Positions 9,373-21,536 of a stretch of DNA of 64,000 nucleotides are shown here, in pieces; positions within the stretch are counted from its first letter, which is position 1, and the number at the start of each line of letters is the position of its first letter. The position numbers and the translations under genes are program-made. The stretch covers positions 88,501 through 152,500 of the forward strand of contig NC_084590.1 of the NCBI RefSeq assembly GCF_033807715.1. Direction: 5' to 3'. The notes below the pieces were generated by a model, which did no database searches, was not told the origin of the DNA, and saw nothing but the letters and a program-made list of their open reading frames with translations. Source of the DNA: Cololabis saira. Taxonomy: Eukaryota > Chordata > Actinopteri > Beloniformes > Belonidae.

Positions 9373-12300
9373 ACCTTCTGATTTTTTAAGGCAAGCTATT
9401 GAATACGTCAGAAAATTGAAGGAGGGCGTCTATATAGTTGATTTGAGTGACTCATTTCATTATTGGACTCACCAAACAACTTACCTGTGTTTCAGGTTGA
9501 AAATGACTGTTTCTGGCTGAGATACAGCCAAAAGCGGATTTTTTGTGAAAACACTCTTTTACCTTCTGATTTTTTAAGGCAAGCTATTGAAAACGTCAGA
9601 AAATTAAAGGAAGGAGTCTATATAGTTGATTGGAGTGACTCCTTTCATTATTGGACTCACCAAACGACTTACCTGTGTTTACGGTTCAAAATGATCGTTT
9701 TTCTGGCTGAGATAAAGCTAAAAGCGGATTTTTGTGAAAACACTGTTTTACCTTATGATTTTTTAAGGCAAGCTATTGAAAACGTCAGAAAATTGAAGGC
9801 AGGAGTCTATGTAGTTGATTTGAGTGACTCCTTTCATTATTGGACTCACCAAACAACTTACCTGTGTTTCAGCCTGAAAATGACTGTTTCTGACTGAGAT
9901 ACAGCTAAAAGCGGATTTTTGTAAAAACACTGTTTTACCTTCTGATTTTTTAAGGCAAGCTATTGAAAACATCAGAAAATTGAAGGAAGGAGTCTATATA
10001 GTTGATTTGAGTGACTCCTTTCATTATTGGACTCACCAAACCACTTACCTGTGTTTCAGGTTCAAAATGATCGTTTCTGACTGAGATAAAGCTAAAAGCG
10101 GATTTTTGTGAAAACACTGTTTTACCTTCTGATGTTTTAAGGCAAGCTATTGAAAACGTCAGAAAATTGAAGGAAGGAGTCTATATAGTGGATTTGAGTG
10201 ATTCCTTTCATCATTGGACTCACCAAACCACTTACCTGTGTTTCAGGTTCAAAATGATTGTTTCTGGCTGAGATAAAGCTAAAAGCGGATTTTTGTGAAA
10301 ACACTCTTTTACCTTCTGATTTTTTAAGGCAAGCTATTAAAAACGTCAGAAAATTGAAGGAAGGAGTCTATATAGTTGATTTGAGTGACTCCTTTCATTA
10401 TTGGACTCACCAAACCACTTACCTGTGTTTCAGGTTCAAAATGATTGTTTCTGGCTGAGATAAAGCTAAAAGCGGATTTTTGTGAAAACACGGTTTTACC
10501 TTCTGATGTTTTAAGGCAAGCTATTGAAAACGTCAGAAAATTGAAGGAAGGAGTCTATATAGTTGATTTGAGTGACTCCTTTCATTATTGGACTCACCAA
10601 ACCACTTACCTGTGTTTAAGGTTCAAAAGGATTGTTTTTGGCTGAGATAAAGCTAAAAGCGGATTTTTGTGAAAACACTGTTTTACCTTCTGATTTTTTA
10701 AGGCAAGCTATTGAAAACGTCAGAAAATTGAAGGAAGGAGTCTATATAGTTGATTTGAGTGACTCCTTTCATTATTGGACTCACCAAACCACTTACCTGT
10801 GTTTAAGGTTCAAAATGACTGTTTCTGGCTGAGATACAGCTAAAAGCGGATTTTTGTAAAAACACTGTTTTACCTTCTGATTTTTTAAGGCAAGCTATTG
10901 AAAACGTCAGAATATTGAAGGAATGAGTCCATATAGATGATTTGAGTGACTCCTTTCGTTATTGGACTCACCAAACCACTTACATGTGTTTCAGGTTCAA
11001 AATGATCGTTTCTGGCTGAGATACAGCTAAAAGCGGATCTCTGTGAAAACACTCTTTTACCTTATGATTTTTTAAGGCAAGCTATTGAAAACGTCAGAAA
11101 ATTGAAGGAGGGAGTCTATATAGTTGATTTGAGTGACTCATTTCATTATTATACTCACCAAACCACTTACCTGTGTTTCAGGTTGAAAATGACTGTTTCT
11201 GGCTGAGATACAGCTAAAAGCGGATTTTTGTAAAAACACTGTTTTACCTTCTGATTTTTTAAGGCAAGCTATTGAAAACGTCAGAAAATTGAAGGAAGGA
11301 GTCTATATAGTTGATTTGAGTGACTCCTTTCATTATTGGACTCACCAAACCACTTACCTGTGTTTCAGGTTCAAAATGATCGTTTCTGGCTGAGATAAAG
11401 CTAAAAAGTGGATTTCTGTGAAAACACTGTTTTACCTTCTGATTTTTTAAGGCAAGCTATTGAAAACGTCAGAAAATTGAAGGAAGGAGTCTATATAGTT
11501 GATTTGAGTGACTCATTTCATTATTCGACTCACCAAACCACTGTGTTTCAGGTTGAAAATGACTGTTTCTGGTTGAGATACAGCTAAAGGCGGATTTTTG
11601 TGAAAACACTGTTTTACCTTCTGATTTTTTAAGGCAAGCTATTGAAAACGTCAGAAAATTGAAGGAAGGAGTCTATATAGTTGATTTGAGTGACTCCTTT
11701 CATTATTGGACTCACCAAACCACTTACCTGTGTTTAAGGTTCAAAATGACTGTTTCTGGCTGAGATACAGCTAAAAGCGGATTTTTGTAAAAACACTGTT
11801 TTACCTTCTGATTTTTTAAGGCAAGCTATTGAAAACGTCAGTATATTGAAGGAATGAGTCCATATAGATGATTTGAGTGACTCCTTTCGTTATTGGACTC
11901 ACCAAACCACTTACATGTGTTTCAGGTTCAAAATGATCGTTTCTGGCTGAGATACAGCTAAAAGCGGATCTCTGTGAAAACACTCTTTTACCTTATGATT
12001 TTTTAAGGCAAGCTATTGAAAACGTCAGAAAATTGAAGGAGGGAGTCTATATAGTTGATTTGAGTGACTCATTTCATTATTATACTCACCAAACCACTTA
12101 CCTGTGTTTCAGGTTGAAAATGACTGTTTCTGGCTGAGATACAGCTAAAAGCGGATTTTTGTAAAAACACTGTTTTACCTTCTGATTTTTTAAGGCAAGC
12201 TATTGAAAACGTCAGAAGATTGAAGGAAGGAGTCCATATAGTTGATTTGAGTGACTCCTTTCATTATTGGACTCACCAAACCACTTACCTGTGTTTCAGG

Positions 12301-14469
12301 TTCAAAATGATTGTTTCTGGCTGAGATAAAGCTAAAAAGTGGATTTCTGTGAAAACACTGTTTTACCTTCTGATTTTTTAAGGCAAGCTATTGAAAACGT
12401 CAGAAAATTGAAGGAAGGAGTCTATATAGTTGATTTGAGTGACTCATTTCATTATTCGACTCACCAAACCACTGTGTTTCAGGTTGAAAATGACTGTTTC
12501 TGGCTGAGATACAGCTAAAGGCGGATTTTTGTGAAAACACTGTTTTACCTTCTGATTTTTTAAGGCAAGCTATTGAAAACGTCAGAAAATTGAAGGAAGG
12601 AGTCTATATAGTTGATTTGAGTGACTCCTTTCATTATTGGACTCACCAAACCACTTACCTGTGTTTCAGGTTCAAAATGATCGTTTCTGGCTGAGATAAA
12701 GCTAAAAAGTGGATTTCTGTGAAAACACTGTTTTACCTTCTGATTTTTTAAGGCAAGCTATTGAAAACGTCAGAAAATTGAAGGAAGGAGTCTATATAGT
12801 TGATTTGAGTGACTCATTTCATTATTCGACTCACCAAACCACTGTGTTTCAGGTTGAAAATGACTGTTTCTGGTTGAGATACAGCTAAAGGCGGATTTTT
12901 GTGAAAACACTGTTTTACCTTCTGATTTTTTAAGGCAAGCTATTGAAAACGTCAGAAAATTGAAGGAGGGAGTCTATATAGTTGATTTGAGTGACTCATT
13001 TCATTATTATACTCACCAAACCACTTACCTGTGTTTCAGGTTGAAAATGACTGTTTCTGGCTGAGATACAGCTAAAAGCGGATTTTTGTAAAAACACTGT
13101 TTTACCTTCTGATTTTTTAAGGCAAGCTATTGAAAACGTCAGAAGATTGAAGGAAGGAGTCCATATAGTTGATTTGAGTGACTCCTTTCATTATTGGACT
13201 CACCAAACCACTTACCTGTGTTTCAGGTTCAAAATGATCGTTTCTGGCTGAGATAAAGCTAAAAAGTGGATTTCTGTGAAAACACTGTTTTACCTTCTGA
13301 TTTTTTAAGGCAAGTTATTGAAAACATCAGAAAATTGAAGGAGGGAGTCTATATAGTTGATTTGAGTGACTCATTTCATTATTGGACTCACCAAACCACT
13401 TACCTGTGTTTAAGGTTCAAAATGACTGTTTCTGGCTGAGATACAGCTAAAAGCGGATTTTTGTAAAAACACTGTTTTACCTTCTGATTTTTTAAGGCAA
13501 GCTATTGAAAACGTCAGAATATTGAAGGAATGAGTCCATATAGATGATTTGAGTGACTCCTTTCGTTATTGGACTCACCAAACCACTCACATGTGTTTCA
13601 GGTTCAAAATGATCGTTTCTGGCTGAGATACAGCTAAAAGCGGATCTCTGTGAAAACACTCTTTTACCTTATGATTTTTTAAGGCAAGCTATTGAAAACG
13701 TCAGAAAATTGAAGGAGGGAGTCTATATAGTTGATTTGAGTGACTCATTTCATTATTATACTCACCAAACCACTTACCTGTGTTTCAGGTTGAAAATGAC
13801 TGTTTCTGGCTGAGATACAGCTAAAAGCGGATTTTTGTAAAAACACTGTTTTACCTTCTGATTTTTTAGAGCAAGCTATTGAAAACGTCAGAAGATTGAA
13901 GGAAGGAGTCCATATAGTTGATTTGAGTGACTCCTTTCATTATTGGACTCACCAAACCACTTACCTGTGTTTCAGGTTCAAAATGATCGTTTCTGGCTGA
14001 GATAAAGCTAAAAAGTGGATTTCTGTGAAAACACTGTTTTACCTTCTGATTTTTTAAGGCAAGTTATTGAAAACGTCAGAAAATTGAAGGAGGGAGTCTA
14101 TATAGTTGATTTGAGCGACTCATTTGATTATTGGACTCACCAAACCACTTACCTGTGTTTCAGGTTGAAAATGACTGTTTCTGGCTAAGATACAGCTAAA
14201 AGCGGATTTTTGTGAAAACACTGTTTTACCTTCTGATTTTTTAAGGCAAGCTATTGAAAACGTCAGAAGATTGAAGGAAGGAGTCTATATAGTTGATTTG
14301 AGTGACTCATTTCATTATTGGACTCACCAAACCACTTACCTGTGTTTCAGGTTGAAAATTACTGTTTCTGGCTGAGATACAGCTAAAAGCGGATTTTTGT
14401 GAAAACACTGTTTTACCTTCTGATTTTTTAAGGCAAGCTATTGAAAACGTCAGAAAATTGAAGGAAGGA
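9373..14469 (+). repeat. Satellite array, block 1 (about 27 monomers of 187 bp)
   Basis: Head-to-tail monomers, for example at 10258, 10445 and 10632 (exactly 187 apart). Landmarks in order: GATTTTTTAAGGCAAGCTAT, GAAAACGTCAGAAAATTGAA, GGAAGGAGTCTATATAGTTG, GAGTGACTCCTTTCATTATT, GGACTCACCAAACCACTTAC, CTGTGTTTCAGGTTCAAAAT, GATCGTTTCTGGCTGAGATA, GCGGATTTTTGTGAAAACAC. One monomer type lacks TTACCT (CCACTGTGTTTCAGG). The variant pair TATTGAAGGAATGAGTCCAT plus CTCTTTTACCTTATGATTT recurs at about 10910, 11841 and 13517, spacings of 931 and 1676 (close to 5 and 9 monomers), which shows higher-order repeats. Because 187 is not a multiple of three, the 66-residue ORFs in each monomer are chance. Confidence 0.97.
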
Positions 14470-16161
14470 CCACCACCACATGTCAACTGGACCCCCTCCC
14501 GACAGTCCTGGTTAAATCCTGCCTCCCTTCTCTGGTCCCCCTCATTTCTGCCATCATCCACTCCTCTCTCACCACTGGAACAGTTCCTTCATCATTCAAA
14601 ATTGCTGCAATAACCCCAATCCTGAAAAAACCTGGTGCAGACCCTACCAACTTCAATAATTTCCGTCCTATCTCAAACCTGCCCTTTATTTCCAAGATCC
14701 TCGAGAAAATCGTCGCTGCACAACTCCAGCACCATTTATCACTTAACAACCTGTATGAACAATTCCAGTCTGGCTTCCGTCCCCTCCATAGCACCGAAAC
14801 TGCAATTGTAAAAATAACCAACGACCTCCTCATGGCAGCTGATTCTGGTTTACTCACTATCCTCATCCTCCTTGACCTGAGTGCGGCCTTCGACACCATC
14901 AGCCACCCCACCCTCCTCAATAGACTTCCCGCCATCAGCATCACCCACACTCCTCTAAACTGGTTCACTTCCTACCTCACAGGCCGCACTCAGTTCATTC
15001 AACTTAAATCTTTCACATCCCAGCCTTCCCCTGTCACTTCAGGTGTGCCCCAGGGCTCTGTCCTGGGGCCCCTCCTTTTCATCATCTATCTTCTCCCCCT
15101 CTGCAACATCTTCCGTAAGTACAACATTAGCTTTCACTGCTACGCGGATGACACCCAGCTCTACCTCTCCAGTAAGCCCACCTCCACCCTCCCACCTTCG
15201 TCCCTCGCTGACTGCCTAACCGATATCAAATCCTGGTTCTCTTCCAACTTCCTCAAACTAAACAGTGACAAAACCGAGGTCCTCCTCATTGGTTCTAAAT
15301 CAACACTATCCAAAACCGACAGTTTCCCTATACTCATTGACAACTCCACTATTTCCCCCTCCCCACAGGTCAAGAGTCTGGGTGTCATCCTCGACAGTAC
15401 CCTATCTTTTCATTCTCATATCAACAACATTACCCGGTCCGCTTATTTCCACCTGCGCAACATCAACCGCCTCCGCCCCTCCCTCACCCCCCACACCACT
15501 TTTATTCTTGTGCATAGCCTCGTCACTTCTCGCCTTGATTACTGTAACTCTCTCCTCTCCGGTGTCATTCACAAATTCCTCCACAAACTCCAGTTAGTCC
15601 AGAATTCAGCTGCCCGCATCATCTCAAGGACCCCATCCATCAACCACATCACCCCTGTCCTACAACAGCTCCACTGGCTTCCAATAAAACACAGAATCGA
15701 CTTCAAAATCCTTCTCCTAACGTTCAAGTCAATCCACAACCTTGCCCCTCCCTACCTGTCGGACCTCCTCCACGTCGCCACGCCCTCACGCACCCTCAGA
15801 TCCTCCTCCTCCATCCACCTGACTGTTCCACCTGCCCGTCTTGCCACCATGGGGAGCAGAGCATTCACCCACTCTGCTCCCCGTCTCTGGAACAGCCTAC
15901 CACCGGATCTCAGGAACACCACCTCACTCCCTCACTTCAAATCCAAACTGAAAACCCACCTGTTCAGAACTGCCTTCTCCCTCCTGACCCCACTTGCACT
16001 GTGTCGTTGTGTCGTTGTTGTGTTTTTTTTTTTTTATTCTGAGTATGTGTTTACCCCCTAACTTTTATTATTGTGTTACACTGTTTTTAACTATTGTACG
16101 GCGACCTTGAGTGTTCAGAAAGGCGCCTTCAAATAAAATGTATTATTATATTATTATTATT
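14470..16161 (+). mobile_element. 5'-truncated L2-type LINE (family 1)
   Basis: RT C-terminal part of an L2/CR1-group LINE followed by a 3' end with GCGCCTTCAAATAAAATGTA and a (TTA)n tail. The left junction is satellite AAAATTGAAGGAAGGA, directly followed by CCACCACC. The right junction resumes the satellite at TAAAAGCGGATTT, roughly 118 bases further on in the monomer. No target duplication is seen, which suggests a target deletion or later rearrangement. Confidence 0.85.
14472..16061 (+). pseudogene. L2 reverse transcriptase fragment, frame open
   Basis: One open frame of about 530 codons starts directly at the truncation. RT motifs in order: [10 protein letters not shown] and [11 protein letters not shown] (about 14610-14690), [28 protein letters not shown] (about 14870), [16 protein letters not shown] (about 15040), [12 protein letters not shown] (catalytic YADD at about 15141), [15 protein letters not shown], then the CR1/L2 C-terminal region ([50 protein letters not shown]). 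The endonuclease and ORF1 are missing through 5' truncation, so it cannot move by itself. Lack of stops suggests a fairly recent insertion. Confidence 0.85.
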
Positions 16162-16649
16162 AAAAGCGGATTTTTGTGAAAACACTGTTTTACCTTCTGA
16201 TTTTTTAAGGCAAGCTATTGAAAACGTCAGAAAATTGAAGGAGGGAGTCTATATCGTTGATTTGAGTGACTCATTTCATTATTGGACTCACCAAACCACT
16301 GTGTTTCAGGTTGAAAATGACTGTTTCTGGCTGAGATACAGCTAAAGGCGGATTTTTGTGAAAACACTGTTTTACCTTCTGATTTTTTAAGGCAAGCTAT
16401 TGAAAACGTCAGAAAATTGAATGAGGGAGTCTATATAGTTTATTTGAGTGACCCATTTCATTATTGGACTCACCAAACCACTTACCTGTGTTTCAGGTTG
16501 AAAATGACTGTTTCTGGCTAAGATACAGCTAAAAGCGGATTTTTGTGAAAACACTGTTTTACCTTCTGATTTTTAAGGCAAGCTATTGAAAACGTCAGAA
16601 AATTGAATGAGGGATTCTATATAGTTGATTTGAGTGACTCATTTCATTA
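16162..16649 (+). repeat. Satellite block 2
   Basis: About 2.6 monomers, including the variants TCTATATCGTTG and GAATGAGGGATTCTATATAG. These recur in the same order in block 3 (about 19650-20090), so the blocks belonged to one higher-order unit before the L2 at 16650 arrived. Confidence 0.95.
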
Positions 16650-17668
16650 AAGGGACAGCTCTATGTTGGTTTAAATCATACCTATCTGACAGGTTCCAGT
16701 TTGTTCATGTACATGAGGTTTCTTCAGAACAGTCAAGGGTCTGTTATGGTGTTCCGCAGGGTTCAGTGCTAGGGCCAATCTTGTTCAGTTTATACATGCA
16801 GCCGTTGGGAAGTATAATCCAGAATCACGGCATACACTTTCATTGTTATGCTGATGATACGCAGCTCTATTTGTCTATGAAGCCGGATGAAACAGAACCG
16901 TTAGTTAAACTTCAGGCATGTCTTAGGGACATCAAGGACTGGATGTCCAGAAATTTCCTGCTTCTAAATTCAGATAAAACAGAGGTTATCATTCTTGGTC
17001 CAGAGCATCTTAGGAAGGGATTAGATGGTGTTGCGATGGCTTCCAGTGCAACTGTGAGAAATCTTGGTGTTATTTTCGATCAGGATTTGTCGTTTAAACC
17101 ATATGTCAATCAGGTTTGTAAAATAGCCTTTTTCCATCTCCGTAATATTGCAAAGATTAGGAAAATCCTCTCACAGAGTGATGCAGAAAAACTAGTTCAT
17201 GCGTTTGTATCTTCTAGACTAGATTACTGTAATGTGTTGTTAGCAGGATGTCCAAGTAATTTGCTGAATAGGCTCCAGCTGATCCAAAATGCAGCAGCAC
17301 GAGTACTGACAGGAATTAGCAGGAGAGACCACGTCTCTCCAGTGTTAGCGTCGCTCCATTGGTTACCCGTAAAATTCAGAATCCAATTTAAAATTGTATT
17401 ACTTGCGTATAAAGCCCAAAACGGCTTAGCTCTGCATTATTTGCAAGACCTGATAGTGCCTTATGTTCCTGTCAGAGCTCTCCGTTCTCAGAGTGCAGGT
17501 TTACTTGTAGTTCCTAGAGTATCTAAATGTAGATTTGGAGGGCGGGCGTTCTGCTATCAGGCGCCACTACTATGGAACCAACTTCCAATCTGGGTTAAGG
17601 GGGCTGACACCACCTCCACCTTTAAAACTAAACTTAAAACATTTCTGTTTAGTAAAGCCTATAGTTAG
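16649..17668 (+). pseudogene. L2 reverse transcriptase, C-terminal half
   Basis: Open from the truncation to the natural stop: [33 protein letters not shown] (about 16750), [16 protein letters not shown] (about 16845), [80 protein letters not shown] and the end FLFSKAYS. It lacks the endonuclease and the first RT motifs. It has no internal stop and serves as the intact reference for the damaged copies at 59-61 kb. Confidence 0.9.
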
Positions 17669-18460
17669 TGTTTAGTAAACCTCTAGCTGGTGTTGGTAAA
17701 TCTCTAGGTAGTGTAAACTTTAGTGTGTCAGAGTCGCTCCTGTGGTTTCTTGTGCTGGCCCCCCCCTTCTCCTCCCTTTTCTCTCTTTTGTCCATGTTGC
17801 AGCATCCTTTGCCGGACACCGGAACCTGCAGGTGGTCGTGGGTGGCTTGTAGCTTGCATTACGGAGCACAAGTCTTTCCCCGACCCTGCACCCCAACCTG
17901 GGACTTGCTGATTGGGCCGGAGCTTCGGGAGCTGCGTGCTGGCCTGCGGTCCCCACCCCTGGTCATCCCGTTGCTGCCCCCCCCTTCTCCTCCCTTTTCT
18001 CTCTTTTGTCCTGCAGGTGGCCATGGGTGGCTTGTAGCTTGCATTACGGAGCACAAGTCTTTTCCTGACCCTGCACCCCAACCTGGGACTTGCTGATTGG
18101 GCCGGAGCTTCGGGAGCTGTGTGCTGGCCTGCGGTCCCCACCCCCGGTCATCCCGTTGCTGCTTCCACCTGCCTGCTGTGCTGTTGCCGTCCCTGACCCA
18201 CCAGTCTGGCCCTCGGCAGGAGGGTCCCCCCTGATGAGCCTGGTCCTGCTCAAGGTTTCTTCCCTCCTAAAGGGGAGTTTTTCCTTGCCACTGTTTGGCT
18301 TAAGGTTTTTCTCCCACTAGGGGAGTTTTTACCTGCCATTGTTTATGTAATAACTGCTCGGGGGTCATGTTCTGGGTATGGGTCTCTGTAAAGCGTCTAG
18401 AGACAACTCTGTTGTATTAGACGCTATATAAATAAAATTGAATTGAATTGAATTGAATTG
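16650..18460 (+). mobile_element. 5'-truncated L2 LINE (family 2)
   Basis: Same family as 55094-63322. It starts at AAAGGGACAGCTCTATG and ends ...CTATATAAATAAAATTGAAT plus (TGAAT)n. It splits the satellite text CATTA-TTGGACTCACC cleanly. The tail ends ATTG, the same four bases as the target at the 3' junction. The homologous satellite region at 20636 lacks it, so it inserted after the 2179-bp duplication. Confidence 0.9.
17755..18180 (+). repeat. Tandem duplication of about 178 bp in the L2 3' UTR
   Basis: The segment from CCCTTCTCCTCCCTTTTCTC through CTGCAGGTGG, GGCTTGTAGCTTGCATTACG and GGGCCGGAGCTTCGGGAGCT to GGTCATCCCGTTGCTGC occurs twice. The minus-strand copy (60660-61050) also has two copies, while the tail at 62750-63010 has one altered copy. 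So 3' UTR copy number varies between elements. The ORFs here are translations of this non-coding repeat. Confidence 0.8.
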
Positions 18461-18589
18461 GACTCACCAAACCACTTACCTGTGTTTCAGGTTCAAAATG
18501 ATCGTTTCTCGGTAATAAAAAGCGGATTTCTGTGAAAACACTGTTTTACCTTCGGATTTTTTAAGGCAAGCTATTGAAAGAGTGACTCC

Positions 18590-19357
18590 TTTCTTTATTG
18601 GTCTCACCAAACCACTTAGAAAGTTTTCAAAGTTCCAACTGAGTGCAGCTACATTCATCCATGGAGCTCTGCTTCCATCTTGTGGCCAAAAAAAGGAACT
18701 TCTCCTTGGCAGACAACACTGCAATTTCCTTCTCTTTTCTGCTGATATTTTCAATTCTGGTGGAGTAAAGCCAGTCAAAAAATATGCAAAAGGAGGGCCC
18801 CATCATTGCTAAGCCATTTTGATCATTTCTAGATTTTTAAATGTCATTTTAGACAAGTTGGAGGCATTTTAATGCAGTATTTCTGCTGCTTTTTTACCCT
18901 GGCTGAAGTGCAATTTTCTCCTCTTTTCTTTCATTTGGCTGAAGTAAAGCCAGGAAAAACATGTGCAAAAGGCAGGCCGCATCATTGCTAAGCCATTTTG
19001 ATCATTTTTAGATATTTAGATTGTGATTTTAGACAAGTTTGAGCAATTTTAATGCAATATTTCGGCTGCTGTTTTTGGCTGAGTCTGGAATGAGATTTTC
19101 CCCTCTTTTCTTCTCATGTTTCTAATTTGGCTGAAGCAAATGAAGGCAAAAATATGCTCAAAACACAAAGCCCATTTTTGTGAAGCAATTGTGTTTATTT
19201 TCAGATTTTTACACTTTATCTCAAAGCAGTTGGAGACATTTTAATGCTGTCATTCTGCCTTTTAGGCGACAGTGCAGTACCTCATTTGTCCACAGCACGG
19301 CGCAGTGATGCGCTTCCGGTAATGGGCGGGGGTGGGGGGGGGGGGGGGGCAGACCTG
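18590..19357 (+). repeat. Block B, copy 1
   Basis: Begins in a shortened monomer (GCTATTGAAAGAGTGACTCC, then CCACTTAGAAAGTTTTCAAA) and ends with a G-run of about 20 followed by CAGACCTGTGTTTCAGG, where the monomer text returns. Inside are three diverged sub-repeats of about 180-190 bases. The first two start CATCATTGCTAAGCCATTTT (about 18803 and 18979), and a third more diverged one starts near 19167 (CATTTTTGTGAAGCAATTG). Each has a TTTTAATGC..T.TT.(T/C)TGC core and a GGCTGAAG motif. No coding frame. Confidence 0.8.
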
Positions 19358-20768
19358 TGTTTCAGGTTGAAAATGACTGTTTCTGGCTGAGATACAGCTA
19401 AAAGTGTATTTTTGTGAAAACACTGTTTTAGCTTCTGATTTTTTAAGGCAAGCTATTGAAAACGTCAGAAGATTGAAGGAAGGAGTCTATATAGTTGATT
19501 TGAGTGACTCATTTCATTATTGGACTCACCAAACCACTTACATGTGTTTCAGGTTCAAAATGATCGTTTCTGGCTGAGATAAAGCTAAAAAGCGGATTTC
19601 TGTGAAAACACTGTTTTACCTTCTGATTTTTTAAGGCAAGCTATTGAAAACATCAGAAAATTGAAGGAGGGAGTCTATATCGTTGATTTGAGTGACTCAT
19701 TTCATTATTGGACTCACCAAACCACTGTGTTTCAGGTTGAAAATGACTGTTTCTGGCTGAGATACAGCTAAAGGCGGATTTTTGTGAAAACACTGTTTTA
19801 CCTTCTGATTTTTTAAGGCAAGCTATTGAAAACGTCAGAAAATTGAATGAGGGAGTCTATATAGTTTATTTGAGTGACCCATTTCATTATTGGACTCACC
19901 AAACCACTTACCTGTGTTTCAGGTTGAAAATGACTGTTTCTGGCTGAGATACAGCTAAAAGCGGATTTTTGTGAAAACACTGTTTTACCTTCTGATTTTT
20001 AAGGCAAGCTATTGAAAACGTCAGAAAATTGAATGAGGGATTCTATATAGTTGATTTGAGTGACTCATTTCATTATTGGACTCACCAAACCACTTACCTG
20101 TGTTTCAGGTTCAAAATGATCGTTTCTGGCTGAGATAAAGCTAAAAAGTGGATTTCTGTGAAAACACTGTTTTACCTTCTGATTTTTTAAGGCAAGTTAT
20201 TGAAAACGTCAGAAAATTGAAGGAGGGAGTCTATATAGTTGATTTGAGTGACTCATTTGATTATTGGACTCACCAAACCACTTACCTGTGTTTCAGGTTG
20301 AAAATGACTGTTTCTGGCTGAGATACAGCTAAAGGCGGATTTTTGTGAAAACACTGTTTTACCTTCTGATTTTTTAAGGCAAGCTATTGAAAACGTCAGA
20401 AAATTGAATGAGGGAGTCTATATAGTTTATTTGAGTGACCCATTTCATTATTGGACTCACCAAACCACTTACCTGTGTTTCAGGTTGAAAATGACTGTTT
20501 CTGGCTAAGATACAGCTAAAAGCGGATTTTTGTGAAAACACTGTTTTACCTTCTGATTTTTAAGGCAAGCTATTGAAAACGTCAGAAAATTGAATGAGGG
20601 ATTCTATATAGTTGATTTGAGTGACTCATTTCATTATTGGACTCACCAAACCACTTACCTGTGTTTCAGGTTCAAAATGATCGTTTCTCGGTAATAAAAA
20701 GCGGATTTCTGTGAAAACACTGTTTTACCTTCGGATTTTTTAAGGCAAGCTATTGAAAGAGTGACTCC

Positions 20769-21536
20769 TTTCTTTATTGGTCTCACCAAACCACTTAGAA
20801 AGTTTTCAAAGTTCCAACTGAGTGCAGCTACATTCATCCATGGAGCTCTGCTTCCATCTTTTGGCCAAAAAAAGGAACTTCTCCTTGGCAGACAACACTG
20901 CAATTTCCTTCTATTTTCTGCTGATATTTTCAATTCTGGTGGAGTAAAGCCAGTCAAAAAATATGCAAAAGGAGGGCCCCATCATTGCTAAGCCATTTTG
21001 ATCATTTCTAGATTTTTAAATGTCATTTTAGACAAGTTGGAGGCATTTTAATGCAGTATTTCTGCTGCTTTTTTACCCTGGCTGAAGTGCAATTTTCTCC
21101 TCTTTTCTTTCATTTGGCTGAAGTAAAGCCAGGAAAAACATGTGCAAAAGGCAGGCCGCATCATTGCTAAGCCATTTTGATCATTTCTAGATATTTAGAT
21201 TGTGATTTTAGACAAGTTTGAGCAATTTTAATGCAATATTTCGGCTGCTGTTTTTGGCTGAGTCTGGAATGAGATTTTCCCCTCTTTTCTTCTCATGTTT
21301 CTAATTTGGCTGAAGCAAATGAAGGCAAAAATATGCTCAAAAGACAAAGCCCATTTTTGTGAAGCAATTGTGTTTATTTTCAGATTTTTACACTTTATCT
21401 CAAAGCAGTTGGAGACATTTTAATGCTGTCATTCTGCCTTTTAGGCGAATGTGCAGTACCTCATTTGTCCACAGCACGGCGCAGTGATGCGCTTCCGGTA
21501 ATGGGCGGGGGTGGGGGGGGGGGGGGGCAGACCTGT
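20769..21536 (+). repeat. Block B, copy 2
   Basis: Near-identical to copy 1, 2179 bases downstream, with a few substitutions (for example CTTTTGGCC for CTTGTGGCC). It ends in the same G-run. It is part of the duplicated higher-order unit. Confidence 0.85.

Noticed and set aside
9463..10832. Repeated 66-residue ORFs with ...[20 protein letters not shown]..., possible protein repeats
   Set aside because: They are translations of the 187-bp monomer. The period is not a multiple of three, the frames end in each monomer, and there is no conserved start context.
10940..10970. CENP-B box in the CTTTCGTTATTGG variant
   Set aside because: It lacks the required CGGG part and the central A. Only the TTCG resembles the box, and it occurs in few monomers.
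9373..14469. CRISPR-like regular spacing
   Set aside because: Whole monomers repeat head-to-tail without unique spacers; this is a eukaryotic satellite.
17668..18320. Several 60-140 codon ORFs on both strands (also 60428-61172 and 62658-63266)
   Set aside because: They fall in the GC-rich L2 3' UTR with its 178-bp duplication. They are not conserved in frame between copies.
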